DNA of 64,000 nt from DATAGZ01 sp036263455 (GCA_036263455.1 DATAGZ010000018.1:1-64000), one strand, 5' to 3'. Shown: positions 24,316 through 33,887, numbered from the stretch's first letter. Notes: a model not told the origin generated them from the sequence alone. A program made the numbers and translations.

Positions 24316-24329
24316 AGAATATCTCCCGA

Positions 24330-25205
24330 TCAATTTGCCGCAGGTGCCTGCCGCGTTTCGAGCTGAGACTGCGTCAGGGGTGGAGTAACTTGGTAAGGTG
24401 CCTCCGCACCGTCCTGAGGAATGCTCAGATCTATATCCGATGCCTTGTCGCTGATAAACCCGGTGTCGACGCCATTGCGAATTTCGTCATTGCGGTGCTG
24501 CCGATACAGGGAACGCAACGTGGCATAATAATCCACCGATCCACGCTGCAGCTCACTCAGCGCCTGCATGTTACGCGAATAGGTATCGATCTGCAACGTG
24601 CCTTGGGTGGCAATTTGCAGATAGCCGAGCTTGTCGATGAAAATATCGAGCCAGAACGGGGCGTCGAAAACGTTGTCGACAACCTGCTGACCGAAAGCGT
24701 CGCGCGGATTGCTCGGCCCAAGAAGCGGAAGCACGAGATAAGGTCCCTCGTCCACACCCCACACCGCGAGGGTCTGACCGAAATCCTCCTCGTGATATTT
24801 GTATCCCCAATCACTGGCCCAATCGAAAATACCTCCGATACCGAGCGTGGTATTGATGAGGAAGCGCATGGCGGTCGTGCCGGCGCGATCCCAGCTGCCC
24901 TGCAGCAAATCGTTGGCAAGGGTGACAGGCGTGTTCAGATTGCGCAGGAAGTTGCGGATACTGTCCTGAACAGGATCAGGAATGCCGATGCGGTACCAAC
25001 CCGCAAACGGCTTAATGAGGATTTCTTCGACAAAATGATTCACTTCGAAAAAGTAGCGGTTCACCGGCTCGATCGGATCATTGGCTTCCTGATACGCGGC
25101 CACGGCCACTTGATCGTTAGGGTTGGGCTTGGCCGCACACCCCGCCAAGATCAACCCCACCCCGATGACGATGACGGCCTGCATTTTTCTGAGAGCACTA
25201 TACAT
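24330..25205 (-). CDS. MlaA (VacJ) family outer-membrane lipoprotein
   Basis: 291-aa lipoprotein with lipobox ILAGC at about residues 19-23 and the MlaA domain (NDPIEPVNRYFFEVNHF, then RFLINTTLGIGGIFDWAS). MlaA removes mislocalised phospholipids from the outer leaflet and hands them to MlaC, whose gene is 14 nt downstream. A Pro/Gln-rich tail follows the conserved domain. The inner-membrane MlaFEDB genes are not here. The ATG at 25205 gives a standard signal peptide; an ATG at 25184 is possible. Confidence 0.9.
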   Translation of the reverse strand: MYSALRKMQAVIVIGVGLILAGCAAKPNPNDQVAVAAYQEANDPIEPVNRYFFEVNHFVEEILIKPFAGWYRIGIPDPVQDSIRNFLRNLNTPVTLANDLLQGSWDRAGTTAMRFLINTTLGIGGIFDWASDWGYKYHEEDFGQTLAVWGVDEGPYLVLPLLGPSNPRDAFGQQVVDNVFDAPFWLDIFIDKLGYLQIATQGTLQIDTYSRNMQALSELQRGSVDYYATLRSLYRQHRNDEIRNGVDTGFISDKASDIDLSIPQDGAEAPYQVTPPLTQSQLETRQAPAAN

Positions 25206-25256
25206 CTTGTGTCCGTTTCTTATTTATGATGCTATTCATGGCAGTCTATCCTAAGC

Positions 25257-26261
25257 TCAGCCGTTCTGCAACGAATCACCCTCGGTTGCAAAGGATATGC
25301 CTTCGCCGGCTTCGTGGCACGAAACCCAATGCCGCGCAAGAGGACGAAGTTCCGGCCGCTCCACGGAGCAGCGATCCGTGGCATAAAGGCAACGCTTGTG
25401 ATATGCGCAACCGGCGGGTGGGTTCAAGGGCGACGGTAGCTCGCCTTTTGCCGCCACCCGGCGTGAGCGCTGTACCGAATCGACCGTGGGAGTCGCGGCA
25501 AGCAGCGCCCTTGTATAGGGATGCGATGGGCGAGAAAAAATGTCCTCCTTCGCCCCGACTTCAACAGGCCTGCCGAGATACATCACCATGACGGTATCGG
25601 CGATGTGACGCACCACCGAAAGGTCATGCGAGATGAAAACATAGGCCAGGCCCAGCTCCTCCTGGAGGTCCATGAGCAAATTGAGCACCTGCGCCCGAAC
25701 CGACACGTCAAGCGCCGAGACCGGCTCGTCCGCCACGACGATCTTCGGACGCAACATCAATGCCCGGGCAATCGCGATGCGCTGGCGCTGGCCTCCCGAA
25801 AACATATGAGGGTACCGGTTATAATGTTCGGGGCGCAGTCCGACCCGCGCCATGATATCACGCGCCGCCGCTTCGCGCTGCTTGCGACCGAGCGGGGTAT
25901 TGATCTCCAGCGGTTCTTCGAGAATCTGGCCGACCTGCTTGCGGGGATTGAGAGAGCCGAACGGGTCCTGGAATACCATCTGCACTTCGGAACGCAACAT
26001 CGCCATGGCCTGGCGTTCGCTAATGTCCGCCTTGCGACCGGCGATGGTAATCTCGCCTGCGGTCGGTTTTTCGATCAGCGACAGGAGGCGTGCGAGCGTG
26101 GACTTGCCGCAGCCCGATTCCCCTACGATCGCCAGCGTCTGGCCAGCCGACAGATCAAAGCTCACCCCATCGACCGCGCGGAGCACGGCACGCGTCCATA
26201 GACCCGTTTTCACGGTATAGTGGCGCTTCACATCCCGCACACGTAACAAGGGTTCAGCCAT
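25257..26261 (-). CDS. Peptide ABC importer ATPase (DppF/OppF-like)
   Basis: 334-aa ABC ATPase with Walker A GESGCGKST, Q-loop VFQDPFGSLNPR, signature FSGGQRQR, Walker B VVADEPVSALD, and the C-terminal oligopeptide-type domain with a cysteine cluster (PPAGCAYHKRCLYATDRC), often an Fe-S site in DppD/F. Last gene of a four-gene importer unit (B, C, D, F). It overlaps dppD by 8 nt and has an AGGAAT site. Nucleotide binding powers uptake of peptides or similar solutes; no binding protein is adjacent. Confidence 0.9.
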   Translation of the reverse strand: MAEPLLRVRDVKRHYTVKTGLWTRAVLRAVDGVSFDLSAGQTLAIVGESGCGKSTLARLLSLIEKPTAGEITIAGRKADISERQAMAMLRSEVQMVFQDPFGSLNPRKQVGQILEEPLEINTPLGRKQREAAARDIMARVGLRPEHYNRYPHMFSGGQRQRIAIARALMLRPKIVVADEPVSALDVSVRAQVLNLLMDLQEELGLAYVFISHDLSVVRHIADTVMVMYLGRPVEVGAKEDIFSRPSHPYTRALLAATPTVDSVQRSRRVAAKGELPSPLNPPAGCAYHKRCLYATDRCSVERPELRPLARHWVSCHEAGEGISFATEGDSLQNG

Positions 26262-27234
26262 GCGCCAATTCCTTGCGGTTTACTGGAAAATAGCAACGGA
26301 CATTATGGCCCGCTTGCCCCGTCAGGGCCGGATGATGGGCCCGGCAAATGTCCTGGGCGTAACGACAGCGCGGGTGAAAGATACATCCGGTCGGCCGGTC
26401 GGCGATCCCCGGCACCACGCCTGGTATGGTGTTGAGGCGGCGCTTGCCCTGGGCGCGTTCGGGCAAGGCGTCGAGCAGGGCCGCGGTATAGGGGTGGGCG
26501 GGCGCGCGGAATAGCTCGGCGGCGGACTGCTCCTCGACCTGCTGAGAGGCATACATCACCATGACGCGCTGCGCCGTCTCCGCGACCACGCCCATATCGT
26601 GGGTGATGAGCACGAGCCCCATGTCGCGCTCGCGTTGCAGGGTAAGCAGAAGATCGAGAATCTGCGCCTGGATCGTGACATCGAGCGCGGTGGTGGGCTC
26701 GTCGGCAATAAGCAGGCGCGGGTTGCAGGCAATCGCGATTGCGATCATTACGCGCTGACACATGCCGCCTGACAATTGATGCGGGTAAGCGCTCAGCCGC
26801 GTTTCGGGCGCCGGAATGCCCACCTGCTCCAGGAGGGCTATTGCCCGCTTCCTGCGCTGCGCGCGGCTACCGCCCTCGTGCGCCTTGAGGGTCTCCATGA
26901 TCTGGAAGCCGACCGTATAGCTGGGATTGAGGCTGGTCAGCGGCTCCTGGAAAATCATGGCCATATCTTTACCAGTCAATTGGCGGCGGCGGCTTTTGCT
27001 GAGGCGCAGCAAGTCGATTCCGTCGAAATGCAGGCGATCGGCCGTGACCTTTCCCGGCCAGGGGATGAGACCCATGAGGGCGAGCATGGTGACGGATTTG
27101 CCCGATCCCGATTCGCCCACCACACCCAGTACCTCACCGGCCTCGAGGTCAAGATCGACCCCATCCACCGCGCGGAACAGTCCGCGATGGGTTTGAAATT
27201 CGACCGAGAGATTGCGGATTTCCAAAAGCGCCAT
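26254..27234 (-). CDS. Peptide ABC importer ATPase (DppD/OppD-like)
   Basis: 326-aa ABC ATPase with Walker A GESGSGKSV, signature LSGGMCQR (Cys where Gln/Arg-rich forms are usual), Walker B LIADEPTTALD, and the C-terminal Cys-rich motif PTGCIFHPRCRYAQDIC. Forms the nucleotide-binding heterodimer with the DppF-like protein. The gene starts 1 nt after the stop of the DppC-like gene and overlaps the next gene, indicating one operon. Confidence 0.9.
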   Translation of the reverse strand: MALLEIRNLSVEFQTHRGLFRAVDGVDLDLEAGEVLGVVGESGSGKSVTMLALMGLIPWPGKVTADRLHFDGIDLLRLSKSRRRQLTGKDMAMIFQEPLTSLNPSYTVGFQIMETLKAHEGGSRAQRRKRAIALLEQVGIPAPETRLSAYPHQLSGGMCQRVMIAIAIACNPRLLIADEPTTALDVTIQAQILDLLLTLQRERDMGLVLITHDMGVVAETAQRVMVMYASQQVEEQSAAELFRAPAHPYTAALLDALPERAQGKRRLNTIPGVVPGIADRPTGCIFHPRCRYAQDICRAHHPALTGQAGHNVRCYFPVNRKELAHG

Positions 27235-27235
27235 G

Positions 27236-28135
27236 TTATTTCTTCAGCTTGGGATCGAGCGCGTCGCGTAAACCGTCGCCCATTAAGTTGATGCCGAGCA
27301 CGGTGACGAGGATCGCCACGCCCGGAAGCGTCACGACCCAAGGTGCGCGGGAGATAAAGGCATTGGCGGAGGCCAACATAGTGCCCCATTCAGGCGTGGG
27401 CGGTTGCGCGCCCAGGCCGAGAAAGCCCAGCGCCGCCGCATCCAGAATTGCCGCCGAGAAGCTCAATGTCGCCTGCACGATTAACGGCGCGGCACAATTC
27501 GGCAACACCGTGTCAAACATGAGCCGCAGGGTTCCTGCCCCCGCCATGCGCGAGGCTGTCACGTAATCCTTGGACAATTCATTGATGACGGAAGCACGGG
27601 CGAGGCGGGCATAAAACGGTACATAAGTGATCGCAACCGCGATCATGGCATTGGTCAGTCCCGGACCCAGGATCGTCACGATCGCGATGGCGAGCAGCAG
27701 GCTCGGCATCACAAGCAGGATATCCATGAGCCTCATGATCAGGATTCCGACGGGTCCTTTGAAAAACCCGGCCACCAGCCCGAGGGTAATGCCGATCCCC
27801 AGCGAAATAGTGACGGCAATTGCGCCGATGAGAAGCGAAAGCCGCGTCCCGTACATGAGACGCGAGAGTAGGTCGCGACCAAGATCGTCCGTCCCGAGAG
27901 GAAAGGCCCAGGATCCGCCCTCCTGCCAAACGGGCGGCATGAGGGCATTGTCGCGAAACTGCTCGACGGGGTCATGGGGCGCCAGGACACCCGCACTCAA
28001 CGCACAGAGGCAGACCAGCAGCACTATCGTCAAACCAGCCATGGCGCCATGATTGGCACGAAAGGAGAGCCAAACTTCCCTGCGGGGCGATAGGGGTGCC
28101 GATGAGATTGTAGCGAGGGTCGCAGTTTCTGCCAT
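27236..28135 (-). CDS. Peptide ABC importer permease (DppC/OppC-like)
   Basis: 299-aa inner-membrane permease with an N-terminal OppC-type segment, about six transmembrane helices, and the cytoplasmic coupling loop YVTASRMAGAGTLRLMFDTVLP. LGTDDLGRDLLSRLMYGTR is a family signature. The ATG at 28135 sits 1 nt after the dppB stop, with AGAGAT upstream; a longer frame to 28174 would lie inside dppB. Confidence 0.9.
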   Translation of the reverse strand: MAETATLATISSAPLSPRREVWLSFRANHGAMAGLTIVLLVCLCALSAGVLAPHDPVEQFRDNALMPPVWQEGGSWAFPLGTDDLGRDLLSRLMYGTRLSLLIGAIAVTISLGIGITLGLVAGFFKGPVGILIMRLMDILLVMPSLLLAIAIVTILGPGLTNAMIAVAITYVPFYARLARASVINELSKDYVTASRMAGAGTLRLMFDTVLPNCAAPLIVQATLSFSAAILDAAALGFLGLGAQPPTPEWGTMLASANAFISRAPWVVTLPGVAILVTVLGINLMGDGLRDALDPKLKK

Positions 28136-28136
28136 A

Positions 28137-29147
28137 TTATCTCTTGTGCCGAATGCGCGGATTGAGGACGCCATAGAGGAGATCGACGCTCAGATTGACG
28201 ACAATTACCAAGCAGGAGATCAATAAAACGCCCCCTTGCAAGGCAGGATAGTCGCGGCGCTGGATCGATTCCACCAGCCAATGACCGACCCCCGGCCAGG
28301 CGAAGATGGTCTCGGTTAAAATGGCGCCTGCCAGCAGCTGGCCAGTCAGGAGTCCTATCACGGTCACAACCGGGATCAGTGCGTTGCGCAGGGCGTGCAC
28401 CACCACTACCCGGCCGCTGGAAAGCCCCTTGGCGCGCGCCGTACGGATATAATCTTCGTTCAACACTTCAAGCATCGAAGAACGGGTCATACGCGCAATC
28501 ACCGCGAGCGGAATAGTTCCAAGAACGATCGTGGGCAGGAGCAGATGCGAGAGCGCGGAGCGAAATGCCCCGGGCTGGCCAGAGAACAGCGCATCGATGG
28601 TCATGAAACCCGTTATGGCGGGAAAATAATATTGCACATCGATGCGCCCATCGACCGGAGTCCAATGGAGATGGACGGAAAAGAATAGGATCAGCAGCAG
28701 GCCCCACCAAAAGATCGGCATCGAATAACCCACCAGCGCCGTTCCCATGACGGCGTGGTCCACGGGGGAATTACGTTTGGTCGCGGCCAGCATTCCCATC
28801 GGAATGCCCAGCAGAACAGCAAAGAGCATTGCCGCAAACGAGAGTTCGACCGTCGCGGGAAAAAGTTCCACGAATTCATGGAAGACGGAATCGTTGTGGC
28901 TGATCGATTTACCGAGATCACCGCTGAGCACATCGCCGATATAAGCCACGAACTGGATGGGCAAGGAACGGTCCAAACCCAATTCATGCATGGCGCGGGC
29001 ATGTTCCTCGGGGCTAACCGCGTGCTGGCCATGCCGGATTTCAACCGGATCACCCGGAATAGCATGGATCAGTCCAAAGGACAGCAGCATCACCCCGAAA
29101 AAGGTCGGAATGACCAATGACAATCGGCTGAAGATAAAGCGCAGCAT
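28137..29147 (-). CDS. Peptide ABC importer permease (DppB/OppB-like)
   Basis: 336-aa inner-membrane permease, first gene of a BCDF-ordered importer operon. About six transmembrane segments and the coupling loop YIRTARAKGLSSGRVVVVHALRNALIP (trimmed here to YIRTARAKGLSSGRVVVVHA) are visible. An AGAGGGG site lies 7-8 nt before the ATG. The usual upstream dppA-type substrate-binding gene is missing; a divergent membrane protein gene lies there. Cargo may be peptides, but cannot be assigned. Confidence 0.9.
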   Translation of the reverse strand: MLRFIFSRLSLVIPTFFGVMLLSFGLIHAIPGDPVEIRHGQHAVSPEEHARAMHELGLDRSLPIQFVAYIGDVLSGDLGKSISHNDSVFHEFVELFPATVELSFAAMLFAVLLGIPMGMLAATKRNSPVDHAVMGTALVGYSMPIFWWGLLLILFFSVHLHWTPVDGRIDVQYYFPAITGFMTIDALFSGQPGAFRSALSHLLLPTIVLGTIPLAVIARMTRSSMLEVLNEDYIRTARAKGLSSGRVVVVHALRNALIPVVTVIGLLTGQLLAGAILTETIFAWPGVGHWLVESIQRRDYPALQGGVLLISCLVIVVNLSVDLLYGVLNPRIRHKR

Positions 29148-29270
29148 GAAACTGCCCCTCTTCTATGGTCCGGCGCCATGAGGGTCAAGCGATTTAGGTG
29201 ATGTGCGACCCCTACCCCTGCTTGCATCACCCTATCGCCGGGATGAAACCTCGCCTGAAAAGGACGTGCC

Positions 29271-29300
29271 TTGCATCCCCTTGCGGGCTCAGTGTAGCTT
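29271..29300 (+). promoter_or_regulatory. Putative promoter of the 634-aa membrane protein (leaderless geometry)
   Basis: TTGCAT (29271-29276), an 18-nt spacer and TAGCTT (29295-29300). The hexamer ends 6 nt before the ATG at 29307, so +1 would be the start codon. The -10 keeps T1, A2 and T6 only. No ribosome binding site is visible before this ATG. Confidence 0.4.
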
Positions 29301-29306
29301 TCGCAA

Positions 29307-31211
29307 ATGAATGCGGGAAAAAACGTAACACTATTCTACTATAAATTGAAAATAGGGGAAGAGTGGCGGCTGGTAAGCCTCCTAGCGGCCATGACCGTTC
29401 TGATAATGGGCCTCGCGATCAGCTTTCAGCGCGGGTTCGATATGCTGGACGAGGCGTCCTACATATATGACATGACCCATCCATCTCTTCAAGGCGCGAA
29501 CCTGGCACATGTCATCGCCGGAACGGCGGGGGCGGTCTTTCAGAACAATATCATACTTTGGCGCCTCATCGGACTGGCGCTACTAACCGGCGCCGCTCTC
29601 CTGTTCGGGCGGGGGTTATACAATCTCTGCCATATTCTCGGCATTCATCTGCGTTCGACACATAACGATATCTCCCTCAGCCTCATCTCGCTCGCAGGTG
29701 CGCTGCTCTATTACGCCACCGTACCTGCCACGCCCAGTTATAATCTCTACGGCTCGGCGGGTCTCCTCGGAGGATTCGGAGGCCTGATGATGGCCCTGGA
29801 TGCCCGGCAGGGCCGTAAACGCCACCTCTGGCTCCTCCTGGCTTCCTTCTTCCTTTTCATGATGATCGTCGGACGACCGCCTTCCCTGGCCATGTATTGC
29901 CTCGCGGCACTGCCTCTGCTTTTCGCCTGCGCAACGCGCATGAACTGGCGTTTCCTGGCGGGGACGGCATTCTGGCATGCCGGTTACGGTCTCCTCTGGG
30001 GAATTTTCATTATCTGGTCGCTTGGCCTCACAACAGAAATAAGTCTATGGATCAAGTGGCTTACACTGGAGGCACACACCACGCACAAGCTGGGCCCTAC
30101 GCTCCGCCAGCACGGCGTCGATCTTCTGTTTGTCATGAGCAGGATTGCCTGGCTCTCGCTCGCCGCCATCGCGGCAGCCTATATAGCCGCAGTGGCAGCA
30201 CTGATTTTGAAAAAAGGCCATGTAAGCCGCGGCCGCGAGGAGTTCTTCGAAAATCTCGCCTCCGCTCTCGCATTGGAAGTGGTTCTTTTGCCGCTATGGA
30301 TTCCCTTTTCCTACCTGTTCCGCTGGCCGTCTACCTCGTTTCTCAGCCAGGCGTGCGAGGAGATCGTATGCTTGCGTGCGCCCGGCCTGGATGGCGTTCT
30401 CTTTACCGATATGCTTGGAGTTCAGGCCATTTGCTGTGCACTCGTCATCTTCTTGGATCGTCGGCGTAGCTATCCGCGCAAGAAAGCTTCTTCCTCCCCA
30501 GGCTACCCACTCGTTTTCATCCTCTGTTTTTTAGGCCTGGCAATCCCCACCTCGTCCTTCCTCACCAATACCGGCCTGTTTGCGCATTCGATTGTCAACC
30601 TTGCCCCTCTATTCACCGCTTCCTACCTGATGGTTGCCGCCATGCCCGTGAAAGATAGGCTTCGCCGAATGGCTTCCTTGCCGTTACTCTGCGCGGGATT
30701 GCTCCTCTGTGTCGCGGTTGGCGTAATGCATGGTCGACTTCTCTTTCCTTATGGTTTAGCGCGTGACATGTCTCGCCAGACGGCAATGCTGGAAGCACCA
30801 CCCAGCCTGCATGGGCTTCGCGTCGACCCAGACGTGAAAAAAATTCTCACCGACGTCGGGGATATACTAGCGCAACACGGCTTTGATCCCCGCCGCGATG
30901 TGATTCTCGCACCCTATAATATTCCTGGCGTCGTCGCCGGCCTGGGCGCACGAGCCCTGGGCAGTGCGTGGCTGGAAACCTGGCCGCCCAGCACTGTCAC
31001 CGCTTTCCGTGCCTGCACTTTTCTCGCCGATGACCGGATCGACCTCGCCGCCCGGGGACGAGTATTTATGATTCAGAATATGCCGCTATTGCCTCCGCTT
31101 CACGACTGCGCCGCAGCGCGAGGCCTCGATATTGAACATTCCCAGGTCCTGAGTACCATCAGGCTCGATCCCAATCGCAACCTCACCATTTCCCTGATAG
31201 CCACGCATTGA
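29307..31211 (+). CDS. Large polytopic membrane protein, possible GT-C type glycosyltransferase
   Basis: 634-aa protein that I do not recognise. It has about 10-12 hydrophobic segments through residue 480 and a C-terminal soluble part of about 150 residues. The first predicted extracytoplasmic loop contains an acidic DEASY motif soon after the first membrane segment (FDMLDEASYIYD), a layout typical of GT-C lipid-sugar-dependent glycosyltransferases; this is a structural hint, not identification. No nearby glycan genes support it. No ribosome binding site; the -10-like TAGCTT is 6 nt upstream. It is divergent from the Dpp operon and followed by an MttB-like gene. Its base composition looks slightly less GC-rich than its neighbours, so transfer is possible. 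Confidence 0.7.
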   Translation: MNAGKNVTLFYYKLKIGEEWRLVSLLAAMTVLIMGLAISFQRGFDMLDEASYIYDMTHPSLQGANLAHVIAGTAGAVFQNNIILWRLIGLALLTGAALLFGRGLYNLCHILGIHLRSTHNDISLSLISLAGALLYYATVPATPSYNLYGSAGLLGGFGGLMMALDARQGRKRHLWLLLASFFLFMMIVGRPPSLAMYCLAALPLLFACATRMNWRFLAGTAFWHAGYGLLWGIFIIWSLGLTTEISLWIKWLTLEAHTTHKLGPTLRQHGVDLLFVMSRIAWLSLAAIAAAYIAAVAALILKKGHVSRGREEFFENLASALALEVVLLPLWIPFSYLFRWPSTSFLSQACEEIVCLRAPGLDGVLFTDMLGVQAICCALVIFLDRRRSYPRKKASSSPGYPLVFILCFLGLAIPTSSFLTNTGLFAHSIVNLAPLFTASYLMVAAMPVKDRLRRMASLPLLCAGLLLCVAVGVMHGRLLFPYGLARDMSRQTAMLEAPPSLHGLRVDPDVKKILTDVGDILAQHGFDPRRDVILAPYNIPGVVAGLGARALGSAWLETWPPSTVTAFRACTFLADDRIDLAARGRVFMIQNMPLLPPLHDCAAARGLDIEHSQVLSTIRLDPNRNLTISLIATH

Positions 31212-31301
31212 CGTCACCCGCGCCAGCAAAAATAGTACCGGCGCAAGAGAAGCTGGCTAAAAAAGCCGAGTTGCGCAATACATAGCCTGAAGGGGGAGAT
31301 C

Positions 31302-32861
31302 ATGACGGAAGAAGCGGAAGCGGGGCACCAGGGCGGACGACGGGCCCGCGGCGGCGCGGAGGCGAGGCGCGCCCAGCGCAGCCGACCCAAGCTCGTGCAG
31401 CATCCCTATATCACGCGCAAGATCCCGCTCATGACGATTCTCGATGAGGACGGGCTTAGTCTCATCGAACGGAATGCCGATACCATCCTTCAAGAGACCG
31501 GAATCGAATTCCGGGACGATCCAGAAAGCCTGGCCCTATGGAAGGCCGCCGGCGCAGATGTCACAGGTACGCGCGTCCGTTTTCCGCGCGGCTTGCCGCG
31601 CTCGCTCATCACGAAATCTGCCCCCGCGCAATTCACCCAACATGCACGCAACCCGGACCGCTCCGTGGCGATCGGCGGCAACCATACCGTCTTCGCACCA
31701 GTTTATGGCCCGCCTTTCGTGCGCTCACTCGATGAGGGCCGCCGCTACGCAACCATCGAGGATTTTCGCAACTTCGTGAAGCTCGCTTATATGTCGCCCG
31801 CCATCCACCATTCCGGTGGAACAGTGTGCGAGCCGGTCGATCTGCCTGTCAATAAGCGGCATCTCGACATGGTTTACTCGCATATCAAGTTTTCGGACAA
31901 ACCTTTCATGGGCTCTGTGACCGCGCCCGAGCGGGCCGCCGACACGGTGGAAATGGCTCGGATCCTTTTCGGGGCGGATTTCATCGAACACAATACCGTC
32001 ATTACCTCGCTCATCAATGCCAATTCGCCGATGGTGTGGGATGGGACGATGCTGGGCGCACTTAAAGTCTATGCACGCGCTAACCAGGCTTGCATCATCA
32101 CGCCGTTCATTCTCGCCGGCGCGATGAGCCCGGTGACCACAGCCGGCACGCTCGCCCAAGTGCTGGCCGAGGTGCTAGCCGGCGCCGCAACCGCCCAGCT
32201 GGTGCGGCCCGGCGCTCCGGTGATCTTCGGCGTCTTCGCCTCCTCGATCTCCATGCAATCGGGGGCGCCGACCTTCGGCACACCGGAACCGACGCTCGTC
32301 TCGCTGGCGGCAGCGCAACTCGCGCGCCGTCTCGGCCTGCCCTTCCGGACCGGCGGCTCGCTCTGCGCCGCCAAGGTTGCCGACGCCCAAGCGGCTTATG
32401 AAAGCGCTCAGACCCTATTGCCGACCCTGCTCGCCGGAACCAATTTTGTCCTGCACGGCGCCGGCTGGCTGGAAGGCGGTTTGGCTTCGGGCTATGAAAA
32501 ATTCGTTATGGACGCCGATCAGCTCGGCATGATGCAGGTATTGTCGCAGGGTATCGACCTTTCCGAGAATGGACAGGCCATGGACGCCATCCGCGAAGTC
32601 GGGCCAGGGAGCCATTTTCTTGGCTGCGCGCATACCCAGGCGAATTTCGAAACGGCGTTTTACCGATCCACCATCGCCGACAACAATTCCTTCGAGCAGT
32701 GGGAGGCCGAGGGCGCACAGGACGCGGCCAGCCGCGCCAATGGCATCTGGAAGCGCATGCTGCGCGAATATGAACAACCTGCCCTCGATCCCGCCTTGGA
32801 CGAGGCTCTCCTGGACTTCATCGCCCGCAAGAAAGCCGCCCAACCCGATTCGAACGTCTAA
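31302..32861 (+). CDS. Trimethylamine methyltransferase (MttB) family protein, non-pyrrolysine type
   Basis: 519-aa member of the MttB superfamily. Matching regions include TFGTPEPTLVSLAAAQLARR, RTGGSLCAAKVADAQA and LHGAGWLEGGLASGYEKF. The frame has no in-frame amber codon, so it is of the non-pyrrolysine class whose characterised members (such as MtgB) demethylate quaternary amines like glycine betaine through a corrinoid protein. No corrinoid protein or activase gene is nearby, and the substrate is unknown. The N-terminal 30 residues are Arg/Ala/Gly-rich and look disordered. GGGGGAGATC before the ATG is a strong ribosome binding site. Its stop codon overlaps the stop of the convergent EamA gene. 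Confidence 0.87.
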   Translation: MTEEAEAGHQGGRRARGGAEARRAQRSRPKLVQHPYITRKIPLMTILDEDGLSLIERNADTILQETGIEFRDDPESLALWKAAGADVTGTRVRFPRGLPRSLITKSAPAQFTQHARNPDRSVAIGGNHTVFAPVYGPPFVRSLDEGRRYATIEDFRNFVKLAYMSPAIHHSGGTVCEPVDLPVNKRHLDMVYSHIKFSDKPFMGSVTAPERAADTVEMARILFGADFIEHNTVITSLINANSPMVWDGTMLGALKVYARANQACIITPFILAGAMSPVTTAGTLAQVLAEVLAGAATAQLVRPGAPVIFGVFASSISMQSGAPTFGTPEPTLVSLAAAQLARRLGLPFRTGGSLCAAKVADAQAAYESAQTLLPTLLAGTNFVLHGAGWLEGGLASGYEKFVMDADQLGMMQVLSQGIDLSENGQAMDAIREVGPGSHFLGCAHTQANFETAFYRSTIADNNSFEQWEAEGAQDAASRANGIWKRMLREYEQPALDPALDEALLDFIARKKAAQPDSNV

Positions 32862-33733
32862 TTCGTCACGCCGCGTCGCGCACCAAGGACATTGCCGATA
32901 ATGATGAGAAGCGCGCCCGCGGCATCGGACCAGGCTGGGATGTCATGCCAGAGCACGACCCCCAAGGCCATGCTATAGGGCAGAGCCATGTATTCGAGGG
33001 GCGCGATGCGTGCCGTTGGCCCGCTCAGGTAAGCCTCGTTGATCCAGCTCTGCGCGAGAAACCCCAAGCCACCCATGAGCAGCATTAGCAGAAGCGACAG
33101 AACATCGGGACGTTGCCACAAGATGATCGTGCCAGGCAAAGCACCGGCGCACATAATGAGCGTATTATAAGCGAGGATATTCCTGCGACTTTCCATAGCT
33201 GGCAGCCGGCGCAGCAGAATGATGGCAATCGCATAAAACAGCGCGGAAGCGACGGCAAACAGGCTGGCAGCCTTGAAGTCGCCGAAGCCCGGACGAATCA
33301 TAACTATGCTGCCGCTGAAACCGACCCCCAGCGCAAGCCAGGAGCGCCCAGGCACTTTTTCGCCGAGAAATGGACCGGCAAGCACGATAATGAGCAGCGG
33401 CGCGGTAAAAGTGATCGCAACCGCTTGGGCGAGAGGAATGGCAGCGGCGGCAAGGAAAAAGCAGCTCGCCGTCGCTAATATGGCAATCCCGCGTACGAGA
33501 TGATGCGGCCAGGCCTTGGCGGTGACGACGAAGCCTTGGCGCCCCAATGTCCATACCATAGCTAGCGATGGGACGACCCGGCTGAGACAGAGGATCTCCC
33601 ACGGCGAATAGCCGCGGGTCAGCCATTTTCCGGTTGCGTCATAGAGTGCAAAGCACAGGACGCCGCCCAGCATGTAGAAAATGGCGCGCCGTGCCTGCGT
33701 AGTACCGGATATCAGGACGGCCTGCGCTTCCAT
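32858..33733 (-). CDS. EamA/DMT-family transporter
   Basis: 291-aa inner-membrane protein with about ten transmembrane segments in two EamA repeats (MLGGVLCFALYDATGKWLTR opens the first). Substrate unknown. The ATG at 33733 is preceded by GGAG at 5-6 nt; an ATG at 33784 would add a polar stretch without support. Its stop (TAG) overlaps the TAA of the convergent MttB-like gene, so no room exists for a shared terminator. Confidence 0.85.
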   Translation of the reverse strand: MEAQAVLISGTTQARRAIFYMLGGVLCFALYDATGKWLTRGYSPWEILCLSRVVPSLAMVWTLGRQGFVVTAKAWPHHLVRGIAILATASCFFLAAAAIPLAQAVAITFTAPLLIIVLAGPFLGEKVPGRSWLALGVGFSGSIVMIRPGFGDFKAASLFAVASALFYAIAIILLRRLPAMESRRNILAYNTLIMCAGALPGTIILWQRPDVLSLLLMLLMGGLGFLAQSWINEAYLSGPTARIAPLEYMALPYSMALGVVLWHDIPAWSDAAGALLIIIGNVLGARRGVTN

Positions 33734-33887
33734 TTTTTCTCCGAGCCTGGCATCGCAAGCTCGCATTCTAGCGAGGCATAGCAAGTAATTCTTCCGGATT
33801 CTTCCGCAATCGATGGCAAGGCCGAGTTTGGCCGCGCCTACGTTCGGGCTATTCCGCCTTAGATGGTCACGTTCGTTGTTTTCTCCA

